Source: Setophaga petechia
Taxonomy: Eukaryota; Chordata; Aves; Passeriformes; Parulidae
DNA length: 64,000 nt
NCBI GenBank assembly: GCA_024362935.1
Contig: JANCRA010000032.1
Span: 930,001-994,000 of the forward strand
Direction: 5' to 3'
A program made the position numbers and the translations under genes. The notes under the pieces were generated by a model. That model was not told where the DNA came from. It ran no database searches and saw only the letters and a list, made by a program, of their open reading frames with translations. Below are positions 42,493-54,834 of this stretch, piece after piece (position 1 is the first letter of the stretch; the number at the start of each line of letters is the position of its first letter).

Positions 42493-43880
42493 GTAAGTAG
42501 ATACCATTTTTTCCCAGTATTCATGTAAATGAAGCTATGCCTTTATAGAGAGATAGTGCCTTAAATCTAATGGAAATTTACTAGCTAATTTGATAGCAAA
42601 AAGTTAACAGCCAGGGTGGTTGGCTTCTTGGTCAGACAAATTACTGAGCCGCATGGTGAGGTTTTGTACTTTTGTTCCTTAGAAAACTGTAACTTAAAGA
42701 ATGAAGTAATGGTTCAGCAGTGTTTTCTTAGCTTTTTAATCCATAGCCAGAAAGGCTCAGGAGATGTCAATAAATTGTAGCCATGATGAATGATAATAGA
42801 GTACACTCCTACTAAAGTACCCAATGCATTTAATGTGTTTTGGTGACACCACTGCTTTTATTATTCAAGTAGGGATAAACCATTTGATAAATCCTGTTCT
42901 TTTAGCTGTGCACATACTAGCACTGCTTAAGTCTTTATGCTGAAACTGAGAAGATGGAGACTCTGTTGTGGGATTAATGTCTCCTAAATTTAATTATCTA
43001 AGTGTCACAATCTCTCTACCTCACTGGCATCACTAATGAATCAGGCCTGTGTCTGAAAGCTGAAGTCCTTGACTGGACTCCTTGGGGTACAAGTCCTCTA
43101 CTGGGAGAGCACTGTTCTAGGTGTCACACCAAACCAGACCAAACCCAGAAGATTTTCTTTACACCTTTTTCAAGGCATTGGATAAGAGACAAACTTTTTA
43201 AAGAACAGAGACTTACTTGTATTTTAGTAGAGCTTTAAACTACATGAAACAAGAGACAAACTCAGTCTGGGAGAAAGTGATTCCCTGAAGTGGTAGTGAA
43301 AGCAGAGACACAACGGAAAGCACTGGGTGTGTGGGCTGAGGACACAAGGAGATTGACACAGTGAAGCTGGAGCTGGGCACAGAGGTGTACAAACTCTGTA
43401 GAGATGAAGGGCTTGGCAATTACATGAGAGCTGTACAGGAGGTGTAAAAGATTTGACCTCTAGAGTGGTTTATAGATTTTCAAAGCTCACCTGAAAAAAG
43501 AAGGGTGATTTTGTCCCAGATCACAAAACCACAGAGTGTTCAGAATGCTCTCTTTGGTAGGAGTTGCATTTCAACCCTGCTTCACCCTCTGGACTGAAGT
43601 TGTGCAGGGGGTGCCTGAGTACAGCTGAATGTATGCAGCAGGTGCTGGATACTTGTATCTCTTAAAGCCTGTTGGACCACATACTCATGGTTTTTTATAG
43701 GTATGCATAAGAAGCACACCTATAAAAACTATTCAGGTAGTTCTGGCTTTAATGCTGAAGAGGAATATACAATACAGGAACAGCAGTTTGCACTTCACTC
43801 ATGCTTTTCTGAACTCTATGCATGATACATAGCTTCTTCTTTAATACAATTGCTAATTTTATTTTCTTGCCTGTCTCCAG
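42493..43880 (+). other. OCA2: OCA2 intron 17
   Basis: This 1388-bp intron has a perfect 11-bp inverted repeat at 43692-43702/43718-43728, about 150 bp before the exon 18 acceptor. I recognise nothing else. Confidence 0.95.
43692..43728. repeat. Perfect 11-bp inverted repeat, 15-nt loop
   Basis: TTTTTATAGGT (43692-43702) and ACCTATAAAAA (43718-43728) are exact reverse complements. The left arm runs into GTATGC, so the sequence ATAG/GTATGC resembles a splice donor that a stem would partly hide. Confidence 0.9.
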
Positions 43881-43989
43881 CACAGAATAACAGACAAAAT
43901 TCTGCTCATCAAATGTCTGACAGTGCTGGGGTGTGTTATTCTTGTGTTTTTTCTCAACTCATTTGTTCCAGGCATCTACCTAGATCTTG
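43881..43989 (+). CDS. OCA2: OCA2 exon 18 (residues ~615-651)
   Basis: The acceptor is CTGTCTCCAG ending at 43880 and the donor is GTAAGT from 43990. The 109-nt exon has 36 codons plus one base of Gly651. It encodes [13 protein letters not shown], the helix [15 protein letters not shown], then VPGIYLDL. This is the first transmembrane helix of the second transporter repeat, with the [10 protein letters not shown] turn continuing into exon 19. V633, another site I recall as variant in human albinism, is the Val after GC and is intact. Agreement with human is high apart from conservative hydrophobic swaps. Confidence 0.97.
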
Positions 43990-46900
43990 GTAAGTTTCCT
44001 AGTTTTGTTCTAAGTAAAATAAGCAAACTCCCTGATAAAAAGCCAGCCATATCTTTCTGAGTCTTGATCTTTTCAGAATGCCATTTTTCATATGTTTCTG
44101 TCCTCATAATTTTACCAGGTTAAGCAGCAATTTCTCTGGGAAGAGAAGAGCAGGTTTTAAAAATTCAGTCACGTCTCAGTTACTCCAGCAGGAGTAACAG
44201 AGAGTGCTCATGACTTCATTTTCTGGATTTCCAATACTAATGAGCTGGCTAAACATTACAGAATGAGCAAATTTGACCTTGGCATCATTTGCACTGTTTG
44301 AGTGAATGACCAAGATGCACCAGGGAGATCAGAAGATAATCACTCCATGGGAGAACAAAGAAGCAGTTTGGCATAATTTCTTAAGTATAGAAAGCTCTTT
44401 GTATAATTTACAGTCTCCATTAGTTTATCACCATAATAATTAATTTCCAAAAAGAAAAACTGGAGGACACTGTATATGGGTGAAATGAAAGTAGCTCTGT
44501 GTGTAATTTATATATATAGATCTGTATGTGGAGGTTTTTATACAGGTAGTTGTATATCTCTATGAGAAAAAGCTCCACATAACCTGAAAACAGAACCAAG
44601 TAGAATCTCACATTTAACTTAAAGATAAAACCTACCTAAGCATTGACTGAAAAACGAAATTTTTTTTTGGCTGCTGAGCTCTTCAAGATTATGGAATTCA
44701 AGTACATTTTTTTCATGCAATCTGAATTTACAAACTATATACTTCTGTCTCAGTGGCTGAAAGATGGAGCAGCCTTGAAGAGGAACAGCTGATAAAGAAT
44801 AAATCAATAATCATGTACACAGATATTACATTGACACTTATTTTTACTGTGCAAGGTATAAAGCCAGTTATAGCTCTACAGTGGTGATCAGGTTGTAAGC
44901 AAGACATTCCATATCTACTACTGACAGACTATTTGCCATGCAAATGGGCAATTTCCACCCATGAAGATTACTGTCAAGAAGTTAAAAGGCAAAATGCTGT
45001 ATTGTAACAGAAAAATGTGCTACGCTAATAAGGTCTGGGAAAATGCAGAAGGTGAAAATATTTAAATGCATTGAAGTCACAGTGGCTGAAAACATCAGAA
45101 AGGCCTTCATATCGACGATTTAAGAAATCAATTTACACTCTTACTTTTGTGTCTCAGATAAGTGGCACTGAACCATGTAGAACTTCTTGAATTAAGCCAA
45201 ACATCTCTAAATGTTTTTGGAAAGCCAGACAGTCATTAAAGACTAAACAGTACTAGTTGTGTATGCTCCTGGTAAGAATTTTTTTCAATACTGCAAAGGA
45301 GTTGGAGTCAATGCTAGAGGAAACATAGTAACTATTGATCTTTTTTGCTTGTCCTGCTTTATGCTGGTAAAATAAATGGAAATACATGGAATTTTTTTCA
45401 GTATAGGTTTCTGGTCAGTAGCCAAATAACAACCTTGAAAGTAAATAAGGGCTGTATGTGTTCTGTATAATTTCTCCTTGTTCTGCATTCATGGCAAACC
45501 TGTCGTATTAATGAATAAATGTTACTAAAGCATACATGTTATTTTTACTGAAAAGTGATTGAACCAGTAAACTTCTACTGATAAGTTTACAGGTCCCATA
45601 ATTTACAGGTTTTTAATTTTGTTTCCTAAATTTCTCAGTCTTGATGATAGCTGTCACTTATTTATCATTACTGAAGTAGTGCTGCTGTGAGGCTCTACGG
45701 ATTTTAGTCTTCCAAAGCATGGAAATATGCTTCCTAACGTATACTACATCTTGTACTCTGTTGGCTTGGGTAAAATTGTTCGATATGTTTTTCTCATAAA
45801 AATTGCAGTTCAGTGTTTAATTTTCTATCAGAATAATGGTTTATACAGAGGTTGGAATGTTAGAAATCTAATAACTTTAAATTGCAGTTGGTAGAGAGAA
45901 TTAGAAAGATTTTTAAATTCTGTATCAGTCCCAAACCGTGATACAATTTTTTCATTATGAACATGGAATCATTAATATAATTTGAAGGTACTGACATTTT
46001 AATTTAAATAATAAAATTTGAATATTTAGCTGCCTTTTGAAATGCAGAACTCTTTCCTATTCAGTTTTCTTGTGCCTGTTCATTAATTTATTTAGTGTAA
46101 TTCTATGAAATAGCTATGTTAATAAAAGATTAGTCCTGAGACTTAAAAAACCCCAGATACTCAAAACTGTAAGACTCCTACCCTACTTTCATTTGGCCCC
46201 ATGAGAATTTATTTTATTGATAAAGCATTATTAAAACTTCTGAGAAAAGATGACAAAGGATAAAATTAAAGCCCCTCTGAGGATTGTACCTGGCTACTAT
46301 TTTGACTTTATCTTTTAGACGGGCATGTCTAGAGCTTTGGACTATATTAATATGTCCAAAAAGATTTTAAAAGTAATATAAAGCAAGATTTTGTTGAGAT
46401 TTTAAGCTAGATTTTTTGAAGGGAGCACGCAAAGTGACTGGGTCAGAAAAAATACCAAAATCAATCTATAGCTCAATTCCTTCTTCTCCTGTAGGGAAGC
46501 TGCTTTATCTTTGATTTGGTTTTAGTCAGTTCAATGAGTTGCTGAGCTGCTGTGAACTTTGTGCAGTTCCTTCTAGTAACTGTGAAGAGGCACCCATTAT
46601 CTCCATGGCCCTGCTTTTGCCTGCCTCTCTGTGCTTTCCACAGAGAAAATGCAGGCAGCCTGCTCTTGCAGACCTCCTCACTCTTGCTCTCTTCCACCTC
46701 TGGACACCTCTTTCCCATGGTCAGGCTCACTAGTTTCTGAGATGTGGGAATGTTTTCTCCTCCTTTAAGAAGTTGCAACAAACTCTATTGCTCTCATATT
46801 CAAGCAACAAGGTGAAAACCCAAGAGTAAAGAGATGAGATAGTTCCTGTTTCAGAGAGGAGATGCTGCCTCAATTTTGGCTGCTGGAAGCAGGGATGGAA

Positions 46901-49900
46901 TGCCAGGTGAAATACAATAGTGGTTTTGCCTTATTTGTATATTAATTCCTGCCTTATCACCACCATTTTTCCTGTTAAAGACACAACTCTTGCACAGGTG
47001 ACCCTATGGTGTTACCATCCATGGCTTTTCTCATGAAAAGATGAATTTTGATGAATTATTTAAGCAAGGGAACAGGGAGAGATCTTTTGGATTCACTGAA
47101 TTCTTCCATAATTAAGGATTGCCATTTGCTCACTGGAGGGAGCTGTCTTGGATTTTTTTTTCACTTGTACAGAGGAGTGGTGTCTTAATGCTACTCTCTG
47201 AGCCCTGGTAATACCAAAACTTCTGGTATTTTTGGTGCCATGGGCATCTGTGATCCTTCAGACATCAATATTTAAGCTAATTACCTTCATCTGCCCTCAG
47301 AATAATCTTTGGGGGTGTCACTAATCAGTGGAGGAGGTCAACAACTGTGATTCAGCCTGGTTTCATCTTTGGTATGATTAACCAAAGCAGTGTTAGCAAA
47401 CTCCCCAAATTTAGGAACTTATAACTAACTTTAGGAACATTCAAGCAACTAACATGATCACTATGACCATTCTGGGCACTAGGACAAGGTGTATAGTCAA
47501 TATTCTACATCACTCCAGTCAGGCAAACATCCTAGATCTGAATTTCCCTCATCATTCTTGCACTAAAGCTAAAATTCCTCAATATTTACAAACAAAGGTT
47601 ATCTTGTTTGATGAGACTTCTTTCTCTTGCAAAACTTTCTCTTGTCCTCTATACTGATATTGTTTAACTTCTTACTGTGTACTAAGTCTGCAAATTCTGC
47701 TACAGCTACTTGTGAGGGTCTGAAGATCTCTTTTTGCAGTTTATGGCAATTAGTTGTATCTTGCATCTTTGAAACATTTTAAAACTGTGATTGAAATAGT
47801 GGAGAAGTAGGAAAATAACTTTTTTCATTTAATGTAAACTAACTTCTGTTTCTTTGGTACACCATGTTGTGCAGACTTCTCTTAATTTTATTGCCAGAGC
47901 ATTAAAGGAGAAATGTACTCAGTGTAGATGGAAGACTCTTGTTGTATTGTCACTCCTTTGAATACCAGTTGCCATATTTATTGACTCATTTCCATAATTT
48001 ACAGAAAATTTGTTCACATTTACATGAGAAATTAAATATCCCAATGGGAAAGGGCCTCAGTCGAACACTACTCCTCCCTCCATTATGTCTACAGAGGCTA
48101 TTATGCAAATTATAACAAAAACATTGTCTTTACTGGAGAGAGGAGCCACTTCACAAATTAAGGGAAGTGGATAAGATTTGAAGTTTCTCCTCTTTACGTG
48201 CTTTTGATTTTTGTCCTGCTTTTGATTTTCACATGTTTCAGTAGACATGCTCAATTTTCAGCTTACACTGTGATTTACATAGATGAACCAATAATTATCA
48301 TAGAGTTGAAACTGAGTGGTGCTTACCAGATAGCTTGCTTAGTGAGGAAGAGAGGGCTGCACAGTCCTAGTGAGCCTCACAGACTTTCTTACATTTGTTT
48401 TAGAATGTGTGAAGTTTCATACCAATATTTACTTAGAAACAATGATGCCAGTTCTCCATTACTGCAGCCTAGTAAGATTTTAACAACTAGCTTAATCCAT
48501 TTATTTTCTGTAACATTTAAATTAGGAGCTCACTGTAAGAATGATTGTTTGCTAACAGCTTTGAGACAGATCTGTAGGGTCAGTATGTGTGTGTGTAAAA
48601 GCTTGCATGAGTTGCAGTGCTGTAACCAAAGGCAGAAGTCTTTATCTTAGGGATCTTTGACTAAATTATGTGATTATGTAAACTAAAAATCTCCAGTATT
48701 CCACAAGGGATATAAATGTAGTCTGTGTGGTTTTGTTCTGAAACAAACTCTTATCCTAGGAAGCTGCTCAAGAACTCTAATAAACTTCCCTCACACCCCA
48801 CCCCAGCTTTTATATGGGGCCTAGGATAGGTTATGTATGTGCATTTGAACTTGTGCTAAGAAGCTTCTTTAGAATGGTGAAGGTGCTTTTAAACTTGAAC
48901 CTCTCCCCCACAGGCCTGTGAGAAAGATCCTGCCTCCCAGAGTGCAGCAGAATTCCTCAGATCGAAAATATTTATATATTGCAGAAGAGCACAGGGTTGA
49001 GAAAGGTGTGGACAGATCCCATTAGCATGAGAGGGGTGTTGATGCCAAAGGCATTCTGTACTTTGAAATTTTATTCTGGAACATATCTCCCATATCTTAT
49101 CAGTGACAAATAGATTGAACTATGTTCTGCCACTATTCTGTGTGATGGTGGAATTGTATAAATATGACATTTGTTTACAAAAAATAAAATTATATTTGCA
49201 GAAAAAGAAAAAAAGACTTAAAAAACATGTTTGCCCCCATGGAGAGGAAGAAAAAAAAGAAAGTGCTTATATAAACCTGTTTGGTTTCAGGTTAATTAGT
49301 GCAATAGTTAAGATGAAATGTTTATTATAGAGCTACTCAGTGTTATTGAGGGGCTGTTTTATGAAATATCTGGCAAAAATGATAGACCAGTTTAATAAAA
49401 TGATGTATAATTTTTTAATGCCTAAGAAAACAAAAAATCCTGTCGAGACAGACAGCTATTAAGATATAAAAACTGGTGAACCATCTAGATTTAAGAAAGT
49501 GTAGGCCAGATGCCAAGAGTGACATTAAGTTTAGCACATCTTATATTTCACTTCCTATGTCACTATATCCTCATTGTGAAAAGTGCACATTTGGTCTTCA
49601 ATTTGTCACTAAAGCTAACATTTATCTAGAAATTAGCTAGGACTAGGAAATGAATCAGTTTTAGCTGATAAAAGCTTGTAGGTATTGTCTCCTAAGTAAT
49701 GGCTCAAATGATACTTTATTGTCAACTGCATTTAAAGCTGTCACAATGACTATTTTCTTTGTCTCTCTTCCCCCTCCTCCCCCCCGCCCATTTAATTTAA
49801 ATTTTGTTTCATTATTTTGGAAAGCTTTCTAACATGACTTGATAAACTAGGCAAACAGATGCAAAGCTTGGGACGTAACGTTTGTGGACCTTTTCTGTAG

Positions 49901-50212
49901 AGCTAAAAATACCATCCTGAATAGTCTGTAGTTGCCTGGAAACTCCTTCACATATTTCAGTAAAGTAAAAGGCTTTGGCCTCCAAAACATTTGGGTTGCC
50001 TTCTCTGCACATGGCAGAAGGCTCCTGTTCTCAAAGTCTCCATGGTCTTCTTAAGCACGTAATATTCTGGCAGAAAGGGGAACATCTTCTATATCTACAC
50101 CTGAGGATTTATTAACAGTATGAAGTTAAAAGTTGTAACCAGTGCAACCAAAGCAAGCAGTTATTGTTCATCTTATGATAATATTAACACTTAGAGTCTA
50201 ATATATCTAATC

Positions 50213-50350
50213 AATAAAAAAATAAAAACAAACCCACATTAAAAATATGCAGTATAGACTGTTGTAAAAAATCAACCAAGCAACCAAAAAACTTCTCCTT
50301 TCCCCCCAAAAAACCCCAACCCAAAAATCCACTCAAAACCCAAAAGAATA
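50213..50350. repeat. A/C-rich low-complexity region
   Basis: The + strand is almost all A and C in its second half, with runs such as CCCCCCAAAAAACCCCAACC. On the minus strand this gives G-runs spaced by T, which could form a long-loop G-quadruplex. It does not match the telomere unit. Confidence 0.8.
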
Positions 50351-53300
50351 ATCCCAGTATAATATCCCTTTTTTTCCTGTTGTTATGGTCCCCCTTTGAT
50401 GTTCTCCAGGGTGCTAAGCATCACACATTTAGGCTGGAAGGAGTCACAGCACAGGGTTGATAACTTGAGGTTTTTTGCTGGGGTGAGAAGTCATGTTAGG
50501 GGTGTCTTCCTCTTCTTTGCCAAGATGTAAATAGTGTTGGTGTTGATGGTTTCTTACTTCCTGTGCTTCAGTTCACTTGAGCGCATTTTAATATTTTTTT
50601 GAAGTGTCACACTTTACTTATTCAAATTTGGTTTTCAGCTCTACATTATACCTGATTTTATTTTTTGAGGTGTGGTGTATATTATATGTTTTTTTCTTGT
50701 TCTTTTTGTTACCCCTAAAATAGGTTTTGACCATCTCATAGGTTTACTCAATCATCTGTAACTAAACACAGCTGAGTTACTGATAAACCTGATTCTTTTT
50801 TATCATCTTAGGTATTTCTTTTAGTTGCAGGTACTCAGGGACTCTTGTCTGTGGCAATTCCTTTCTTCCCTTACCATTTTCCATTAATGCTCCACCTAAA
50901 TAAAGCTGTAATGCTGCTTTCCATGACTAAAGTTATTTCTTTAATTGCTGATCTGACAGTGGTAAATAAAGCACTGTGTTGTAGCCTCTGATAAAAGCAT
51001 CCAGTCCAAGGTAGAGGACATAAGAAGATTAGAGCCAACATTTTAAGCTGTACTCTTTCAAAGTCGTCAGGCTTTTCTAGAGACTCTTCTAGATCCTGGT
51101 AGGTGTGTTTGCTGGGGCTGCTTGCAGCCCTTTTCCCCAGGGGTCATCAGTTACCATTGCCAGTGGAGTTTGATATATTTGTCCTCATTTAGTGCTCTTC
51201 AACCTCCCTACCTGTGCTTCATCCATTTACTCTGTTATCTGTCATGGCATGTGGTGGTGTTGGTTTAGGTGGTCTAGTACTTTTACATTGAGGTCAAGAA
51301 GAGCTCTGCATGGGACTGACCTGCTGGCCTCTGATATGTGGCATTTTCACTTGATTGCACCGTGAAAATGCGAACTCTTTTTTGAAAATGAGAATGGACA
51401 TAACTGTATCAGAGAGACTTCATACATCTTTGATTCATAGTTGTGTCAAAAGCATTCCTGGTAGAGCGTAAATGAACACGAGTTAAAAATAAATTTGATG
51501 ATAATATTTTAATAATAAGAATGGGAGCGAAGCTACATCAATGTAGTCAGCACTGACTCAGACTCAGAAAGTCTGGTCCAGATGTTAGTTACCCTGTCAG
51601 CATAACACCTTGCTTGTGAACATACAAGAGATCTGCTTTCCATGATCCTTGCAGTCTTAATTTATTTTAGGATAGTTTTCAAAAATTCTGCCTTGAAATG
51701 TCACGGTTGCAATTAAAAATAGATAATTATGCACGCATTATACAATACCCCCTGTCCATGCAGCTGCCCACACACTTGACAAGAAAAAAACCAAGGACCA
51801 GTAAGAGTTGTATCTGCTAGTGCAGCCTTTGATCTTTATTGCTCGTTTCTAGAGTAGCTGACCTTCCCTTTATCTTGATATTTGCAGCTCCTCAAATTAT
51901 TTTTTGTTCACTAGAGTCAATAAGGCTATGGCAATAGAGTGTGTTTGTTTGCAGTGACCTTTACTGAGAGTACTCTGTAATTTTTCAGACTTACAGACTG
52001 GTGTGATATAGACAGCTATATATCTGTCAGCTCATCTCTGGAGATGGAGTGCCCAGCTGTAGAAATGTCTAGCCAGGTTTCTTTCTTACAGTGTTCTGTT
52101 TTGAGAGCCATCCTGCCTCATCCATAAAATTGTGTTTGGAGAGTTAATGAAGCTGGGGGTCAGCATTACAATGCAATGCTGAATATGGTTTCACATTCTG
52201 ACTTCATGCTATTGCAGCTATTCAACAAAGTCCAGCACATCCTTTCCTAAGGCACATGGGATGATCTGGGATCACAGAGCAGTCAGTTCTTTACCTTGTT
52301 TTATGCAATGCTTCTGGTTTTTATTGTATAATTACCTTGTATCAGCATAAGATCCTGCTTCTTTTGCCTTGCATGTGCTTATAGCTTCCACCGGTTTTTT
52401 CCATATCCTTTTATTCCTCTTGTATTGTACTAAGTATTTATTGGTGTGGTGCAAGTCTTGGACTGTCACATTCAGTGTTCTCTCCCCTAAGGAGCTGCCT
52501 TAAACTATGGTGCTAAAAATAGCAAAGAATATAAAATGATTTCCATGAAGCTAAGCCTGCGAAAAGAGACTGCTCAAAAGACCAGCAAGTTGCTTTGTGA
52601 GAGGGTAACTTTATATTTAAAAAAAAATATTAAAGATAAAAGAGCACTTACCAGTGGCAGCAAGTGCTTCTTAGAAATATCCAGCAAGATTTCAGAATGT
52701 ATATTTTCAGGGATTCCTGATAAAATAAAAGATAATTTGAATAAATCAAAATATGGAACATTTTCATTCACATTCAGAACTACTGATAAAACATATTCTA
52801 TGAGAAGAGCAAGTACTACTGTTCATATGTCTTTGATTTAACTTATTCACCCCAATATTTTTATAGGTTTGCATAAAAGGATGATGAAGCATATACTACA
52901 TTAAGGACTGGCATACATCCTTAAGCTACAATGACAAAAAAAGAACTTTAAAAAGCACAGAAAACTAAAATCATACTTTGAGAAAAACATAAAAAAATCA
53001 GTGTGTCCCTCCCATCTGTTTGTAGAGCGGGGTACTATATTTTCATCTGACAGAAACTGGTGTAGATGTTTTTTTAAAAAAATTGTTTCTCAATCACTAG
53101 AAATGTGTGATCCTGAATATTGTGTTACCTAAATCATTGTCACTGTTATTAACATCTTCTTTTTACTCTTTCTTGTCCTACCCACTACTACTGACACAAA
53201 TGGGTTGCTCTCTGCCCTTTGGAGAAGCCTGGTATTTACCCAAAGATTTGTCAAGGCCTCTTAAATCATCTTATTTTTGAGCTAAGTAGCCCGGGTTCCT

Positions 53301-53833
53301 TACATTTTTCCTCAAAATCAGCTGTTCAGGCTGTTGATTGTGCTTCTTTCCCTGTCTCAGATTTCCTAATGGGTATGCACTTTACAGTATATATTCTCAG
53401 GGTTTGCCAGGGATGAGGAGAGCAGAGGCTGCTTCACAGAATTTACTGTTTATAGCCTTGGTTCAGTATTTCAGTGGACCATGAGATTTAGTTGTGATAC
53501 ACTGTGTTTCTCAAGTCTTTTCTGGAGGACTATTTGGCATCTAGTTGTTTCCCATCCTGGATTTTTGCAGTTTTATCTCTTCCTACCTAAATGTATTCTC
53601 TTGACCTGTCTTGAGTAGCCTGCTGTTTTGCCCAGGCCATCAGTGGGATCATGCAATGTTACCCTGACTTTGGTTTTCAGTTCAAAGTCTCAAGTGCCGT
53701 TTCAGTTTCCAGAAAAGTGAGATTTTCTCAGTCTTCTTAAATGCATTACTCCAAATTCCGTGCATATAAAGTGAACATGCAGAGCCCACATTTTCACTTT
53801 GTTCAGAGGAAGCTTGCTATGCTTCTATGCTTC

Positions 53834-53861
53834 TGACCTACTAATATGAGGTAGTAGGTCA
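53834..53861 (+). repeat. 10-bp inverted repeat containing let-7-like 13-mer
   Basis: TGACCTACTA (53834-53843) and TAGTAGGTCA (53852-53861) are exact reverse complements around an 8-nt loop. Bases 53847-53859 read TGAGGTAGTAGGT, identical to the first 13 bases of mature let-7. The flanks do not contain the rest of let-7 or its star arm, so this is not an ordinary let-7 gene. Confidence 0.85.
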
Positions 53862-54603
53862 AAATTACTTTTGCTGAGGAATGCACATTCTTCTTAATGA
53901 GCATTTGAAAGGCCTACAAATTACACAGCAATTTTTCTCCCTAATTTATTTCTCTTTCTCCTGCCTACCTCCAAATTCTAGACTTCTATTTTACTTTATT
54001 AGATGGTTTTATATTTTCAAGTTCATTTACTTGATTATTTTAAAATAAGGGTTTTTTTGAGTAGGATTGCAATTGTGTTCCACTCAGCATCAGTTAAGTA
54101 TTATTCCAAAAGTGGTTTTGCCTACTGGGTATAAGAAAAGCAAAGCTCTTAAGCAATTTCTACTGTACTTTTTTTTCTGGTACCAGACAGAAGATATGGA
54201 AATCTTTTCTTATGAAGAATGCATTATAAATTTGCAAGATGCATTTTATAATAAAATTTCATTTCCTTTCCCCTAAAATAAATAGAAACTGTCATCCTCT
54301 TCAACAGGTAGAAATAGAATTTAGGTTCAGTTTCTGCCTAAGTTCTCTTTCTGAGACATCAATTGTTATGAAGCAGAGGCAATAAAAGGCAGTAAAGGAA
54401 GTGGTCTGTGGACTAGTAAATGGGCTTTGTTTTCACTAGAATAATGAGAAGTTATTTTTAAAAATTATTTCTATTTCTCTTCCTCATGGCTCTCTTTTGT
54501 GGTCCAGGAAGCTAGGAAAAAAAAAGACAAACACAGAAGCCAGTCTTTAAAGTGTCCTGGTACTTTCAAAATTCTTCATAGTGAATAAAAAATTCCAATA
54601 AAG

Positions 54604-54834
54604 TCTCTCCTCTCCTCTCCTCTCCTCTCCTCTCCTCTCCTCTCCTCTCCTCTCCTCTCCTCTCCTCTCCTCTCCTCTCCTCTCCTCTCCTCTCCTCTCC
54701 TCTCCTCTCCTCTCCTCTCCTCTCCTCTCCTCTCCTCTCCTCTCCTCTCCTCTCCTCTCCTCTCCTCTCCTCTCCTCTCCTCTCCCTCTCCCTCTCCCTC
54801 TCCCTCTCCCTCTCCCTCTCCTCTCCCTCTCCTC
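54604..54834. repeat. (TCTCC)36 pentanucleotide plus TCTCCC array
   Basis: There are 36 perfect TCTCC units at 54606-54785; the final unit begins six TCTCCC hexamers (54781-54816), followed by alternating 5- and 6-base units to 54832. The whole 231-base tract is pure pyrimidine on the + strand and pure purine on the other. The minus strand reads as a repeated Arg-Gly-Glu-Glu-Arg open frame, which is accidental. It lies 1.4 kb upstream of exon 19. Confidence 0.98.

Noticed and set aside
48198..48650. 150-codon + strand open frame in intron 18
   Set aside because: No known domain and no acceptor or donor giving a compatible OCA2 exon. One frame of this length is about what chance allows in six frames of 64 kb.
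52536..52841. 101-codon + strand frame in intron 18
   Set aside because: Lys/Ser-rich, no domain, no splice context; a similar-length frame is open on the opposite strand.
53847..53868. A complete let-7 microRNA gene
   Set aside because: Only the first 13 bases agree; the rest of mature let-7 and its star arm are absent.
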